A DNA stretch of 9,148 nt from an uncultured Fastidiosipila sp. (GCA_938014865.1 CALLQJ010000104.1:1-9148); one strand, 5' to 3'; counted from the first letter of the stretch, positions 1 through 6,242 are shown. Notes: generated by a model not told the origin, from the sequence alone. Numbers and translations are program-made.

Positions 1-463
1 TCGGACAGTTTTCGATAATCAATTTGACATTGCGTTCGGCCGCATACTCGACCAAGTCGGTAAAAACTTCTTCAAATTCATCAAAATTACCGGCAATGCT
101 TTTGTCGATATTCCGGCCGGCAAAGGTTCCGACCGAATCGACCCCCAATAAGGCCGCCGCATCAATGCATTTTTTGGTATGCTCATTCACGGCCTTGCGC
201 AGCGCGAGATCGCGGTTGAGGTTATTGTCGTAATAGGCCAGGGAAGAAATCTCCAGATTTTCCCGGGCGAATCTTTCTTTCAGTTTTTCGGCATCCTCCG
301 CCGTGAAATTCCGGACGTCGATATCCGAAGAAGAATAATCTCTTTCGTTGTTCCGCGGCCAGCAAGCCAGTTCTAAGGCTTCAAAACCGATGTCTTTGGC
401 AATTTCAATTTTGCGCTCCAAGCTTGCCTGCGGAAGACATGATGTTAAATAGGCAATTTTCAT
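1..463 (-). CDS. Sugar phosphate isomerase/epimerase-like TIM-barrel protein, C-terminus cut by window edge
   Basis: The first 154 residues are visible, starting MKIAYLTSCLPQ; the rest lies beyond position 1. The fold is read from alternating strand and helix segments typical of the xylose isomerase-like TIM barrel (AP endonuclease 2 family): strand 1 at residues 2-7, a GFEALELACW strand near 26-35, VDSVGTFAGRN near 108-118 and KLIIENCP at 147-154. E151 in the last segment is at the usual place of a metal-ligand glutamate in this family. Members isomerise or epimerise sugars, inositols or their keto derivatives in the cytoplasm; the substrate cannot be told from sequence. The ATG at 463 is preceded by AAGGAG, which overlaps the stop codon of the upstream gene (TAAGGAG), with only 10 nt between the genes. 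The two are therefore almost certainly translated from one mRNA. Family call is firm; specific function is unknown. Confidence 0.88.
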   Translation of the reverse strand, partial: MKIAYLTSCLPQASLERKIEIAKDIGFEALELACWPRNNERDYSSSDIDVRNFTAEDAEKLKERFARENLEISSLAYYDNNLNRDLALRKAVNEHTKKCIDAAALLGVDSVGTFAGRNIDKSIAGNFDEFEEVFTDLVEYAAERNVKLIIENCP

Positions 464-473
464 TCTCTGCTCC

Positions 474-1256
474 TTATTTTTCTTTTTTCTGCACGTCCCG
501 GACAATATCTGCCACATAGTCATGCATCGTTTTTAACTGCGTAAACGGATCCCCGTCGAAACCTTCCTGCTCAATAATGAGCCCGCGCTCCAGAACGCCG
601 TTATCGGCCAAGACCTTGAGTGCGGCCGGGAAATCCAAGCAGCCCTCCCCTAAGACGGCATCTACCGTACTGCGGTCATCGGGGCTGTAGTCTTTTGCTA
701 ATTCTTTGAGGTGCACAGGCCCCGTCTTATCCCCCAGATGCTCCAGATAGTCCACAATATCGGCACCCGCAAAAGCGGCCCAGCAGGTATCCAGCTGGAT
801 AAACATGCCGTCTTCTTCAAAAGCTTCGCAAATACGGTCCAAAATACAGCGGCCGTCTTTCTTTTTGAATTCGTGTGCGTGATTGTGGTAGCCGACGCGG
901 ATGCCCGCAGGACGCATCAGCCGCTGCATCTTATTCAGGACCGCTGCAAGCTGATGAATCTCTTCTTCTGTTTCAGGATCTGCGTACGGACAAACGATGG
1001 TCTCGAGTCCGAGGGTCAGGGCATCTTCCTTAACCGTCTCCGGCTCATCACGCAGTTTGTCCAAGGCCACGTGCGCCGAGACTGCCCGAAGGCCTGCCTC
1101 CTCCAAATAATCCTTTAATTCTTTGCTTGATAAACCATAAGTGCCCGCAAGTTCCACCGTCTGAAACCCGGCTTGCCGCACCTTGTGAAATAAGGCGAGC
1201 GGATCGTTCCCCGTGTAATTTCTGACAGAGTATAACTGCAGAGCGATTGAACACAT
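474..1256 (-). CDS. Sugar phosphate isomerase/epimerase (xylose isomerase-like TIM barrel)
   Basis: This 260-residue protein begins MCSIALQLYSVRN, a start typical of the IolE/xylose isomerase-like TIM-barrel family, whose members rearrange sugars, inositols or keto-sugars using a divalent metal. Visible landmarks are VELAGTYGL (34-42), GYHNHAHEF (122-130), the strand QLDTCWA (154-160) with D156, VHLKE (181-185) with H182, and LIIEQEGF (226-233) with E229. These acidic and His residues are the expected metal ligands. Length matches the family (about 250-290). The reading frame stays open for 52 more codons upstream, but that extension runs through the promoter region and into the preceding terminator. 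The ATG at 1256 has a strong AAGGGAGGA site 7 nt upstream, so I choose it. It is the first gene of a two-gene operon with another isomerase-like gene. Substrate is unknown. Confidence 0.92.
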   Translation of the reverse strand: MCSIALQLYSVRNYTGNDPLALFHKVRQAGFQTVELAGTYGLSSKELKDYLEEAGLRAVSAHVALDKLRDEPETVKEDALTLGLETIVCPYADPETEEEIHQLAAVLNKMQRLMRPAGIRVGYHNHAHEFKKKDGRCILDRICEAFEEDGMFIQLDTCWAAFAGADIVDYLEHLGDKTGPVHLKELAKDYSPDDRSTVDAVLGEGCLDFPAALKVLADNGVLERGLIIEQEGFDGDPFTQLKTMHDYVADIVRDVQKKEK

Positions 1257-1263
1257 ATAGCCG

Positions 1264-1272
1264 TCCTCCCTT
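1264..1272 (-). promoter_or_regulatory. Strong ribosome binding site fixing the isomerase start
   Basis: On the minus strand this reads AAGGGAGGA, 7 nt before the ATG at 1256. It decides the start against the longer open frame that runs back to 1412. Confidence 0.8.
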
Positions 1273-1287
1273 TTATATTTATTTTTA

Positions 1288-1317
1288 TAATTAAACCCGA
1301 TAAGTTTACGATAGCAA
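1288..1317 (-). promoter_or_regulatory. Candidate promoter of the two-gene isomerase operon
   Basis: Minus strand: TTGCTA (1312-1317), an 18-nt spacer, then TAATTA (1288-1293), in an AT-rich stretch between the preceding terminator and the isomerase ribosome site. Both hexamers are only partial matches to the sigma-A consensus, and neighbouring AT-rich registers such as TATAAA could serve as well. The location is convincing; the exact boxes are not. Confidence 0.4.
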
Positions 1318-1359
1318 AGCCGGCGGAAAAAATCTAATCGTTTTCTGACCTGCGGGCAT

Positions 1360-1385
1360 AAAAAAAGCGCTGCCGAAGCAGGCTT
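1360..1385 (-). terminator. Intrinsic terminator after the PEP-like/trmO/GIY-YIG operon
   Basis: Minus strand: AAGC-CTGC, loop TTCG, GCAG-(C)-GCTT followed by an unbroken run of Ts (1360-1366). The stem has one bulged base and a stable UUCG tetraloop. It separates the three-gene operon from the isomerase operon downstream. Confidence 0.8.
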
Positions 1386-1411
1386 GAAAATACGGAAAAT
1401 CATTCGCTTCA

Positions 1412-1445
1412 AGGAGGCTTCGCAGCCCGCCGCATCAGGCCTCCT
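1412..1445 (-). repeat. Inverted repeat spanning the stop codon of the GIY-YIG gene
   Basis: AGGAGGC (1412-1418) and GCCTCCT (1439-1445) form a perfect 7-bp stem around a 20-nt loop that contains the TGA at 1435-1437. No T tract follows, so it is not a terminator itself. It could protect the 3' end of the mRNA or be chance in GC-rich DNA. Confidence 0.35.
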
Positions 1446-1782
1446 CTTCCGCTTCGGCGGGCCCTGCTGCGGGCCCGGCTATGGGCCGCCGCTCTTCTTC
1501 CCCGGCGTCCTGCTGCTCGGCATAAGCACGGATCAGGCCGAGCTTTTCTTCCCGCCTTTTTTGCTTCAGGCGGTATTCCCGGCTCAGGGCTTCGCCTTTG
1601 TCCGGGCAGCGTTCCAAATACATCAGTTCGCAGGGACCGCGGCCGCGGGTATACTTCGCCCCTTTGCCGCTGTTGTGCTCTTCCAGGCGCTGATAAGGAT
1701 CCTTGGCAATCCCCGTGTAAAGGGTATCGTCCGAACAGCGCAGCATATAAACATAATAGGGTGTTTTTTCTTCTTCCGGCAT
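1435..1782 (-). CDS. GIY-YIG nuclease-fold protein, UPF0213 (YhbQ/YazA) family
   Basis: This 115-residue protein carries a single GIY-YIG domain at about residues 8-86. The first motif is YYVYMLRC (9-16), the second YTGI (22-25), followed by R32 in QRLEEHNSGKGAKYTRGR (31-48), the hallmark of the UPF0213 group, and E69 in ALSREYRLK, the expected metal-binding glutamate. The family is related to UvrC and SLX1 nuclease domains; E. coli YhbQ is its best known member, and the cellular role is poorly defined. The ATG at 1782 lies 8 nt after the trmO stop, and the TGAGG that includes that stop is the only visible, weak ribosome site, so translation is probably coupled. After about residue 88 an acidic Ala/Glu/Pro-rich tail, which usual family members lack, extends to the C-terminus. 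Fold call is firm; biological role is inferred only from family. Confidence 0.92.
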   Translation of the reverse strand: MPEEEKTPYYVYMLRCSDDTLYTGIAKDPYQRLEEHNSGKGAKYTRGRGPCELMYLERCPDKGEALSREYRLKQKRREEKLGLIRAYAEQQDAGEEERRPIAGPAAGPAEAEEEA

Positions 1783-1790
1783 CGGGGGCC

Positions 1791-2474
1791 TCAGGCTTTC
1801 TCTTCAATGCTCAGAATTTCGACCGCCCGATCAGTCCGGAATTTAATTTCGTAGTTTTTAAAACGAAAACCGTAGACCCGGGACGGATCATGCTGATAAG
1901 CGGGCCGGGGATCCTGCGCTAAAATGTCCGAGATCAGCCCGGCATCTTCCGGATCGAGACGCTCTTTTAATCCCTCAGGCCAAAGGACTTCCGAAGCTTC
2001 GGGTGCCGCATCGGCATAGGCCCCCTCCGCATCCGGAAGCGCGTCCGCATACGGAATATAAGGTTTGATATCAAAAACGGCCGTGCCGTCGAGAAGATCG
2101 GCACCCAGCACATGCAAAACGGGCCCGGGACCGATTTTTTCCAGGCGCACCGCCGAGAGGCCCAGACGATTCGGCCGGTAGGGCGTACGCGACGCAAAAA
2201 CGCCGACTCTTTTATTGCCCTTCAGGCGCGGGGGCCGGGTCGTGTGCGCCGTCCGTCCGGCGGGAACTTCGGAAAACGCCCAGATCAGCCAGATATGCGA
2301 AAAATTTTCCAGACCCCGGCAGGCCACCATATCATGAAAGGGCTCGGTGAGCTGCACTTCGCCCCGGAGCGCGGCCATTCCGGCCTGCCGCGGCAGGCCG
2401 AACTTTTCCTTGAAAGGCCCCTTGTAATAGGCAAGGGGCGTAAGCGTGAAATGATCATTTTTCTCAGGATGCAT
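1791..2474 (-). CDS. trmO: tRNA (N6-threonylcarbamoyladenosine(37)-N6)-methyltransferase TrmO
   Basis: TrmO (TsaA/YaeB, COG1720) uses S-adenosylmethionine to methylate t6A37 in tRNA-Thr(GGT), making m6t6A and improving decoding of Thr codons. This 227-residue protein shows the complete family signature: FSHIWLIWAF (58-67), VGVFASRTPYRPNRLGLS (90-107), GADLLDGTAVFDIKPYIPYA (124-143) and DPRPAYQ (188-194) in the C-terminal domain. Its length fits the family, so the gene looks intact. The ATG at 2474 overlaps the end of the upstream PEP-like gene by 11 nt, with AGGAG 9 nt before it inside that gene, which points to translational coupling. The three-gene operon starts just downstream of the tRNA-Thr(GGT) gene in this window, which encodes the tRNA that E. 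coli TrmO is known to modify. That proximity may be chance. Confidence 0.94.
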   Translation of the reverse strand: MHPEKNDHFTLTPLAYYKGPFKEKFGLPRQAGMAALRGEVQLTEPFHDMVACRGLENFSHIWLIWAFSEVPAGRTAHTTRPPRLKGNKRVGVFASRTPYRPNRLGLSAVRLEKIGPGPVLHVLGADLLDGTAVFDIKPYIPYADALPDAEGAYADAAPEASEVLWPEGLKERLDPEDAGLISDILAQDPRPAYQHDPSRVYGFRFKNYEIKFRTDRAVEILSIEEKA

Positions 2475-4329
2475 CGTCGCTTTCTCCTATCTTTTCAGCA
2501 AAGCCCAGCTTCCCGTTTACATGAACCCGGCTGCCCTCCCGGAAACGCTCAAGCGCTGCTTCAAGCCCCGTGACGCAGGGAATGCCCGCAGCTCTTGCAA
2601 GCAGCGCCGCATGACTGAAGACGCCTCCCTCGATCGTGAGGATGCCGCCGGCCAAAAGGAGCCGGCTGCGCAGGCTGCTGTCGCTCATACGGCAAAGCAG
2701 GATATCACCGGGGCGGAAATTTTCCGGCACTGCTCCGGCGCGGCAAAGTGAAAGCCGCCCTTCCGCTTCCCCCGCCGAGGCGGCAAAACCTTCTATGCGC
2801 TTCCGGCCCTCGGGCGGGCGTGCGGCTTCTGCGGGAAGTCCCAAGATATCCGGACTCTGATAGCCGCGGCAGCCGAGGAAATAACGGCGCCTGCGGGAAA
2901 CAGCTTCCCGAAGGCTCGCCGCGTCCAGGCGTTCGGCCACGTAGGCACTGAGCAGATCATAGTCTGCATAACACAAGTCTTCCGCCCGGGAGAGCACCCC
3001 GTCTTCTGTCAGGATCCCGGCCATTTTTTCGCTGTAGCGCAGAATAAGCCGGTAAAAACGCCGGGAGCGCGCCGCCAGGGCTTCGCGCCGGCTGAGGGCC
3101 TGATACAAGGCCTCTTCTTCAGATGCGGACGCTTCGTGCTCCCCGGACACTTCCGGCCCTTCATGCCGGAGCGCCGCAGGCAAGGCGTCGTCATCTGCCG
3201 TCAAAAGAAAGTCCAGGTCAAGGCTGAGCTTCTCGCGGTAACGCCGGTCGAACGCCGTTTCCGGAAAATAGCGGCTGAGCAAAGCCCCCCGCTTCAGCGT
3301 CTTATCCGCCCGCAGAGCGCGGGAAACGGTCCAGAGCCTGCGGAATGCTTTGATTTCAGGATGCTCTTTTAAAGCCGGCAGATTCTCAGGCCCTGCGTCC
3401 GGGTGCTTTTTTCGATACTGCAGGTAGCGGCCGGCTAAGATCAGATCCTGACGGGCCCGGCTGCCCTCCGCCTCCGCAAATTCCGCATGGCACAGCTGAT
3501 ACCACAGCACCGCCAGCTTTTGCGGATGAAGCGTCTCTTTCAAGGCCTTTTCGTAAAGCGCCTCGGCCCGGTCCCAGGTTTCGGCAATGCTTTCATCTCG
3601 GTAAGCCGCCGCCGGGAGTGCCAGCTTTTCGGCAAGCTTAAACTTCAGCTGCTGCGTCCGCTTCAAAAGAAAAAAACGCTTGGACTTCGTGACCGTTTCT
3701 TCTGATTTTAAGCCGTAGTATTCGGCAAAGGCTTTTTTAGTAAAATACGGCAGGCGATTTAAGACCGCTGCGCTCAGTTCTAAATTATCATAGGCACGTC
3801 CGAAGATGACCCGGGCAGGCGGGCCGGGGAGCTGTTTTTCTTTTAAAAGACGGCTCTCGAGAATAAAACGCGCAAGGCTCTTGCCGCGGCTAGCGGCAAA
3901 AAGGCTCACCTTAAACGGACAGCCGCTCAGACGTCCGCTCCCGGGCACGGCCTTCCACAGCCCTTTCGTACTTTCTGAAAAAAGCGATGCCTTCTTTTCA
4001 CAGCGGCTGAGATAAAGTGTTCCGCCGGAAAAAAGCAGGCGCAAGCTAAAAGGATAAGGCAGCTTGCGGCGCAGCTTTTCAGCGGCTTCTATAATCGCTT
4101 CCCGCTGATAAGGCGGAAGAAAAGGGCGTTCCGGCAGGCTGATCCAGGCATTTTCAAGCCGGTCGTAAACATAGGGTCCTTCTTCCTGAGGCGCCTCCAC
4201 GCGGAAACAGAGCCGGTTTTCATCCCCGCTTTCAGCAAAGATGCTGTCTAAAATGACGCTCCACTCGCAGGTTCTGCTCTGCTCTTCTGCCTTTGTCATG
4301 ACCGGGATAACGCTTTTCAGATCTTCCAT
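2464..4329 (-). CDS. PEP-utilizing-enzyme-like protein with phosphohistidine swivel domain but no complete ATP-grasp domain
   Basis: This 621-residue protein resembles the C-terminal two thirds of PEP synthase and rifampicin phosphotransferase. The C-terminal mobile domain (about 514-614) is intact: GGILTIEGGVFSHAALLAR (561-579) carries H573, the residue expected to be phosphorylated, followed by GIPCVTG (582-588). The centre holds IFGRAYDNLELSAAVLNRLP (175-194) and a helical part with LTEDGVLSRAEDLCYADYDL (440-459), both familiar from this superfamily. At the N-terminus only residues about 66-113 resemble the end of the ATP-binding domain; the usual Q-x-R-P-like motif is degraded to LSRCEK (107-112). 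The first two hundred or so residues of ATP-grasp fold are absent, and the C-terminal PEP/pyruvate TIM barrel is also missing, as in rifampicin phosphotransferases. The start is sound: GGAGGT lies 4 nt upstream and an in-frame TGA a few codons before. It leads an operon with trmO. Function is unknown; it might need a separate ATP-binding partner or have lost catalysis. Confidence 0.85.
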   Translation of the reverse strand: MEDLKSVIPVMTKAEEQSRTCEWSVILDSIFAESGDENRLCFRVEAPQEEGPYVYDRLENAWISLPERPFLPPYQREAIIEAAEKLRRKLPYPFSLRLLFSGGTLYLSRCEKKASLFSESTKGLWKAVPGSGRLSGCPFKVSLFAASRGKSLARFILESRLLKEKQLPGPPARVIFGRAYDNLELSAAVLNRLPYFTKKAFAEYYGLKSEETVTKSKRFFLLKRTQQLKFKLAEKLALPAAAYRDESIAETWDRAEALYEKALKETLHPQKLAVLWYQLCHAEFAEAEGSRARQDLILAGRYLQYRKKHPDAGPENLPALKEHPEIKAFRRLWTVSRALRADKTLKRGALLSRYFPETAFDRRYREKLSLDLDFLLTADDDALPAALRHEGPEVSGEHEASASEEEALYQALSRREALAARSRRFYRLILRYSEKMAGILTEDGVLSRAEDLCYADYDLLSAYVAERLDAASLREAVSRRRRYFLGCRGYQSPDILGLPAEAARPPEGRKRIEGFAASAGEAEGRLSLCRAGAVPENFRPGDILLCRMSDSSLRSRLLLAGGILTIEGGVFSHAALLARAAGIPCVTGLEAALERFREGSRVHVNGKLGFAEKIGESDDAS

Positions 4330-4379
4330 TCCGACCTCCGCTCTTCAGGCCTCGGCTGCCCTTTTTGATCTTATGCTTT

Positions 4380-4409
4380 ATTCTAGCCTTTTCGGGCAAG
4401 ACTTGAAAA
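4380..4409 (-). promoter_or_regulatory. Promoter of the PEP-like/trmO/GIY-YIG operon
   Basis: Minus strand: TTTTCA (4404-4409), an 18-nt spacer, then TAGAAT (4380-4385), five of six matches to the -10 consensus. It lies between the tRNA terminator and the ATG at 4329, leaving a leader of about 40 nt that carries GGAGGT. Confidence 0.6.
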
Positions 4410-4432
4410 CGACGCCGCCCACAGCTCAAGAC

Positions 4433-4471
4433 AAAAAAACTCCGCCGTGCCGGAAAACACAACGGAGTTTT
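4433..4471 (-). terminator. Intrinsic terminator of the tRNA-Thr gene
   Basis: Minus strand: AAAACTCCG-TT-GTG, loop TTTTCCGG, CAC-GG-CGGAG followed by seven Ts (4433-4439). CTCCG pairs with CGGAG, two G-U pairs continue, then GTG pairs with CAC. It begins a few bases after the encoded CCA end of the tRNA. Confidence 0.88.
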
Positions 4472-4476
4472 CAATC

Positions 4477-4552
<76 letters not shown>

Positions 4553-4555
4553 ATT

Positions 4556-4592
4556 TTAACGCAAGCGCTATTGTAGCGAATGCCTGCGTTAA
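4556..4592. repeat. Inverted repeat surrounding the tRNA promoter -10
   Basis: TTAACGCA (4556-4563) and TGCGTTAA (4585-4592) are perfect 8-bp inverted copies 21 bp apart. A second shorter pair, CGCTA (4566-4570) and TAGCG (4574-4578), lies inside them over the -10 box. The two dyads are not centred on the same base (4574 and 4572). Confidence 0.7.
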
Positions 4593-4598
4593 AGTCAA
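4570..4598 (-). promoter_or_regulatory. Strong sigma-A promoter of tRNA-Thr
   Basis: Minus strand: TTGACT (4593-4598), a 17-nt spacer, then TACAAT (4570-4575), each five of six matches to consensus at ideal spacing. Transcription should begin near 4563, about 11 nt before the mature tRNA 5' end. This is the best promoter in the window, as expected for a stable RNA. Confidence 0.88.
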
Positions 4599-4603
4599 AT
4601 ACG

Positions 4604-4626
4604 AAAAATCACCGGGCCGGGGCGGT
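4604..4626 (-). terminator. Weak terminator candidate after the permease gene
   Basis: Minus strand: ACCG, a GC-rich 8-nt loop, CGGT, GA, then five Ts. Four base pairs make a poor stem. It is the only T-tract hairpin I see between the permease stop (4698) and the tRNA promoter, so read-through into the tRNA gene is possible. Confidence 0.25.
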
Positions 4627-4697
4627 TATTTGAAAAAGTCATTGCAAATCCCGGACCGGCCGCAGATTCCGGAAGTGCAGCGGAATACGCCGGAAGC

Positions 4698-6074
4698 TCA
4701 GGCCTCTTCTTTTTGGCTCTTGCCTTCTTTCGTCGTATCCGTACCGGAGAAATTCACGCCGGTATCCTGCGGGTCTTCATCGTCAAAGTTATAATCTTTG
4801 CCCGGCAGAATGGCATTCAGCAGAATCCCTATGATCGCCGCAATGGCCAGGCCGGAAAGCTGGATGGTCACTTCGCCGATGCTGAAGCTGATGCCGTCAA
4901 TATCGCCGCCGCTGAAACCGAGGGCGCAGACGAAAATCGAGGCGGCCACAATCAGATTGCGGCTCTTGGTAAAGTCCACCTGATTCTCCACCAGATTGCG
5001 CACCCCGATCGCCGAGATCATGCCGTAAAGCACCAGCGAAACACCGCCGATGATCGCGACCGGAATCGAACGGATTACGCCGGCCACCGCCGGGAAGAAG
5101 GAGAGGATGATGGCAAAAACGGCAGCGACTCGCATCACGCGCGGGTCATAAACCTGTGTCAGCACCAAGACCCCCGTATTCTCGCCGTAGGTCGTATTGG
5201 CGGGACCGCCGAAAGCAGCCGCCAGAGCCGTCGCCAGGCCGTCACCGGTCAAGGTGCGGTGCAGGCCGGGATCCTTGAAGTAATTTTGTCCCGTCGTTGC
5301 GCCGATGGCGGAGATATCCCCGATATGCTCCATCATGGTCGCCAGGGCCAGGGGAACGATGGTAATAATGGCACTCAGATCAAAGGCCATCATATTTTCT
5401 TTATGAATCGGAATCGCCACGATATCAGGACTTGAAATGACGGAGAAGTCGACGCGGCGCAGGATCAGGGCCAGCGCATAGGAAATCACGATCCCCAAAA
5501 TAATGGGAATAATTTTCGCCATGCCCTTGCCGTAAATATTAAAGTAGACCACCACAGCTACCGCAACGATTGCCAGAAGCCAGTCCGTACTCGCGTTCCC
5601 GATCGCCGACGGCGCCAGGATAAGGCCGATGGAAATGATGATAGGACCCGTCACAACCGGCGGGAAAAAGCGCATCACCCGTTTTACGCCGAAGGCTTTG
5701 ATCAGGGCGGCCATCAGCACATAAATAAGACCCGCCACAAAAACACCGCCGCTCGCATAGCGCAGCATTTCCGTATTCGGCTCGCCGTTGATCATCGGCG
5801 CCACTTTGGCGTATCCGCCCAAGAAAGCAAAGGAAGATCCGAGGTATGCCGGAACACGTCCTTTCGTAATGAAGTGAAAGAGCAAGGTTCCGATACCGGC
5901 CATCAGCAAGGTCGTGGAAACGTCCAGGCCCGTCAGGAGCGGTACAAGGATCGTCGCGCCGAACATGGCAAAAAGATGCTGCACACCCAGCAGCATGGTC
6001 TTGCCGGTTCCCAGCTCTCTGACATCCCAGATCGCTTCCTGACCGAGCTTCTTCTTAGTTTTTGTTTTTGACAT
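4698..6074 (-). CDS. uraA: Uracil/xanthine-type permease, NCS2 family (UraA-like)
   Basis: This 458-residue inner-membrane protein is a nucleobase:cation symporter of the NCS2 family, importing uracil (possibly xanthine) for salvage. It opens with GVQHLFAMFGATILVPLLTG (30-49), the family's first membrane segment, and shows YLGSSFAFLGG (77-87), the substrate-site helix MMEHIGD (247-253) with E249, and NTTYGENTGV (293-302) with E298, matching the two glutamates that bind uracil in E. coli UraA. The histidine four residues after the first glutamate in UraA is D253 here, a form I recall as common in Clostridia. Many hydrophobic helices fill residues 28-424; a hydrophilic acidic tail (425-458) ends the protein. 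The frame is open back to an ATG at 6134, but that codon lies upstream of the predicted transcription start. The ATG at 6074 has GGGAG 7 nt upstream and is preferred. Substrate assignment between uracil and xanthine is an inference. Confidence 0.93.
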   Translation of the reverse strand: MSKTKTKKKLGQEAIWDVRELGTGKTMLLGVQHLFAMFGATILVPLLTGLDVSTTLLMAGIGTLLFHFITKGRVPAYLGSSFAFLGGYAKVAPMINGEPNTEMLRYASGGVFVAGLIYVLMAALIKAFGVKRVMRFFPPVVTGPIIISIGLILAPSAIGNASTDWLLAIVAVAVVVYFNIYGKGMAKIIPIILGIVISYALALILRRVDFSVISSPDIVAIPIHKENMMAFDLSAIITIVPLALATMMEHIGDISAIGATTGQNYFKDPGLHRTLTGDGLATALAAAFGGPANTTYGENTGVLVLTQVYDPRVMRVAAVFAIILSFFPAVAGVIRSIPVAIIGGVSLVLYGMISAIGVRNLVENQVDFTKSRNLIVAASIFVCALGFSGGDIDGISFSIGEVTIQLSGLAIAAIIGILLNAILPGKDYNFDDEDPQDTGVNFSGTDTTKEGKSQKEEA

Positions 6075-6096
6075 GATGATACTCCCGAGATTTTTT

Positions 6097-6140
6097 TCTG
6101 TGCCATTATGGCATATCTGTGTAATTATATCCAATCTGTG
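6097..6140 (-). repeat. Three 19-nt-phased TCTGTG direct repeats at the permease promoter
   Basis: TCTGTG occurs on the plus strand at 6097-6102, 6116-6121 and 6135-6140, each start exactly 19 nt from the next. They are CACAGA on the transcribed-sense strand. The copies flank the -10 hexamer at 6124-6129 and extend into the leader. Even spacing near two helical turns suggests repeated contacts by a regulator on one face of the DNA, but no known operator is recognised. Confidence 0.6.
6101..6113. promoter_or_regulatory. Perfect palindrome in the permease leader
   Basis: TGCCATTATGGCA is a perfect 13-nt palindrome (six-base arms around one base) just downstream of the predicted transcription start. 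It may be an operator half of the repeat array here or a small leader hairpin. Confidence 0.5.
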
Positions 6141-6152
6141 AACAAATAAAAA
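6124..6152 (-). promoter_or_regulatory. Promoter of the NCS2 permease gene
   Basis: Minus strand: perfect -10 TATAAT (6124-6129) with a poor -35, TTTTTA (6147-6152), at 17 nt. The start site should be near 6117, giving a leader of about 43 nt before the ATG at 6074. A weak -35 with a perfect -10 is compatible with activator dependence. Confidence 0.6.
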
Positions 6153-6217
6153 GGACCTTGTAAGCCTTTCTTAAGGAAGCCGTGTCTTTGCCTTGGCCGG
6201 AAAGCGTATTTTCCCGC

Positions 6218-6242
6218 AAAAAAAGCCCCCGTCCCCGGGGGC
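6218..6242 (-). terminator. Intrinsic terminator after the PepSY lipoprotein gene
   Basis: Minus strand: GCCCCCG, loop GGGA, CGGGGGC, then seven Ts (6218-6224). A perfect 7-bp GC stem with a tight loop makes this a textbook terminator. It insulates the permease gene from upstream transcription. Confidence 0.93.

Noticed and set aside
1257..1412. 52-codon N-terminal extension of the isomerase gene
   Set aside because: It runs through the promoter region and the upstream terminator, and the translated residues do not resemble the family.
4713..5435. Long plus-strand open frame of 240 codons opposite the permease gene
   Set aside because: It is the antisense shadow of a clearly conserved membrane protein gene; its product is His/Arg/Asp/Gly-rich with no recognisable domain and no ribosome site that I can support.
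6075..6123. PyrR-type attenuator in the permease leader
   Set aside because: The leader is only about 43 nt, with no terminator/antiterminator pair and no PyrR binding-loop sequence that I can see.
6075..6134. N-terminal extension of the permease from an ATG at 6134
   Set aside because: The extra codons cover the predicted transcription start and lie next to the TATAAT box, so they would not be in the mRNA. The ATG at 6074 has a ribosome site and begins the normal family N-terminus.
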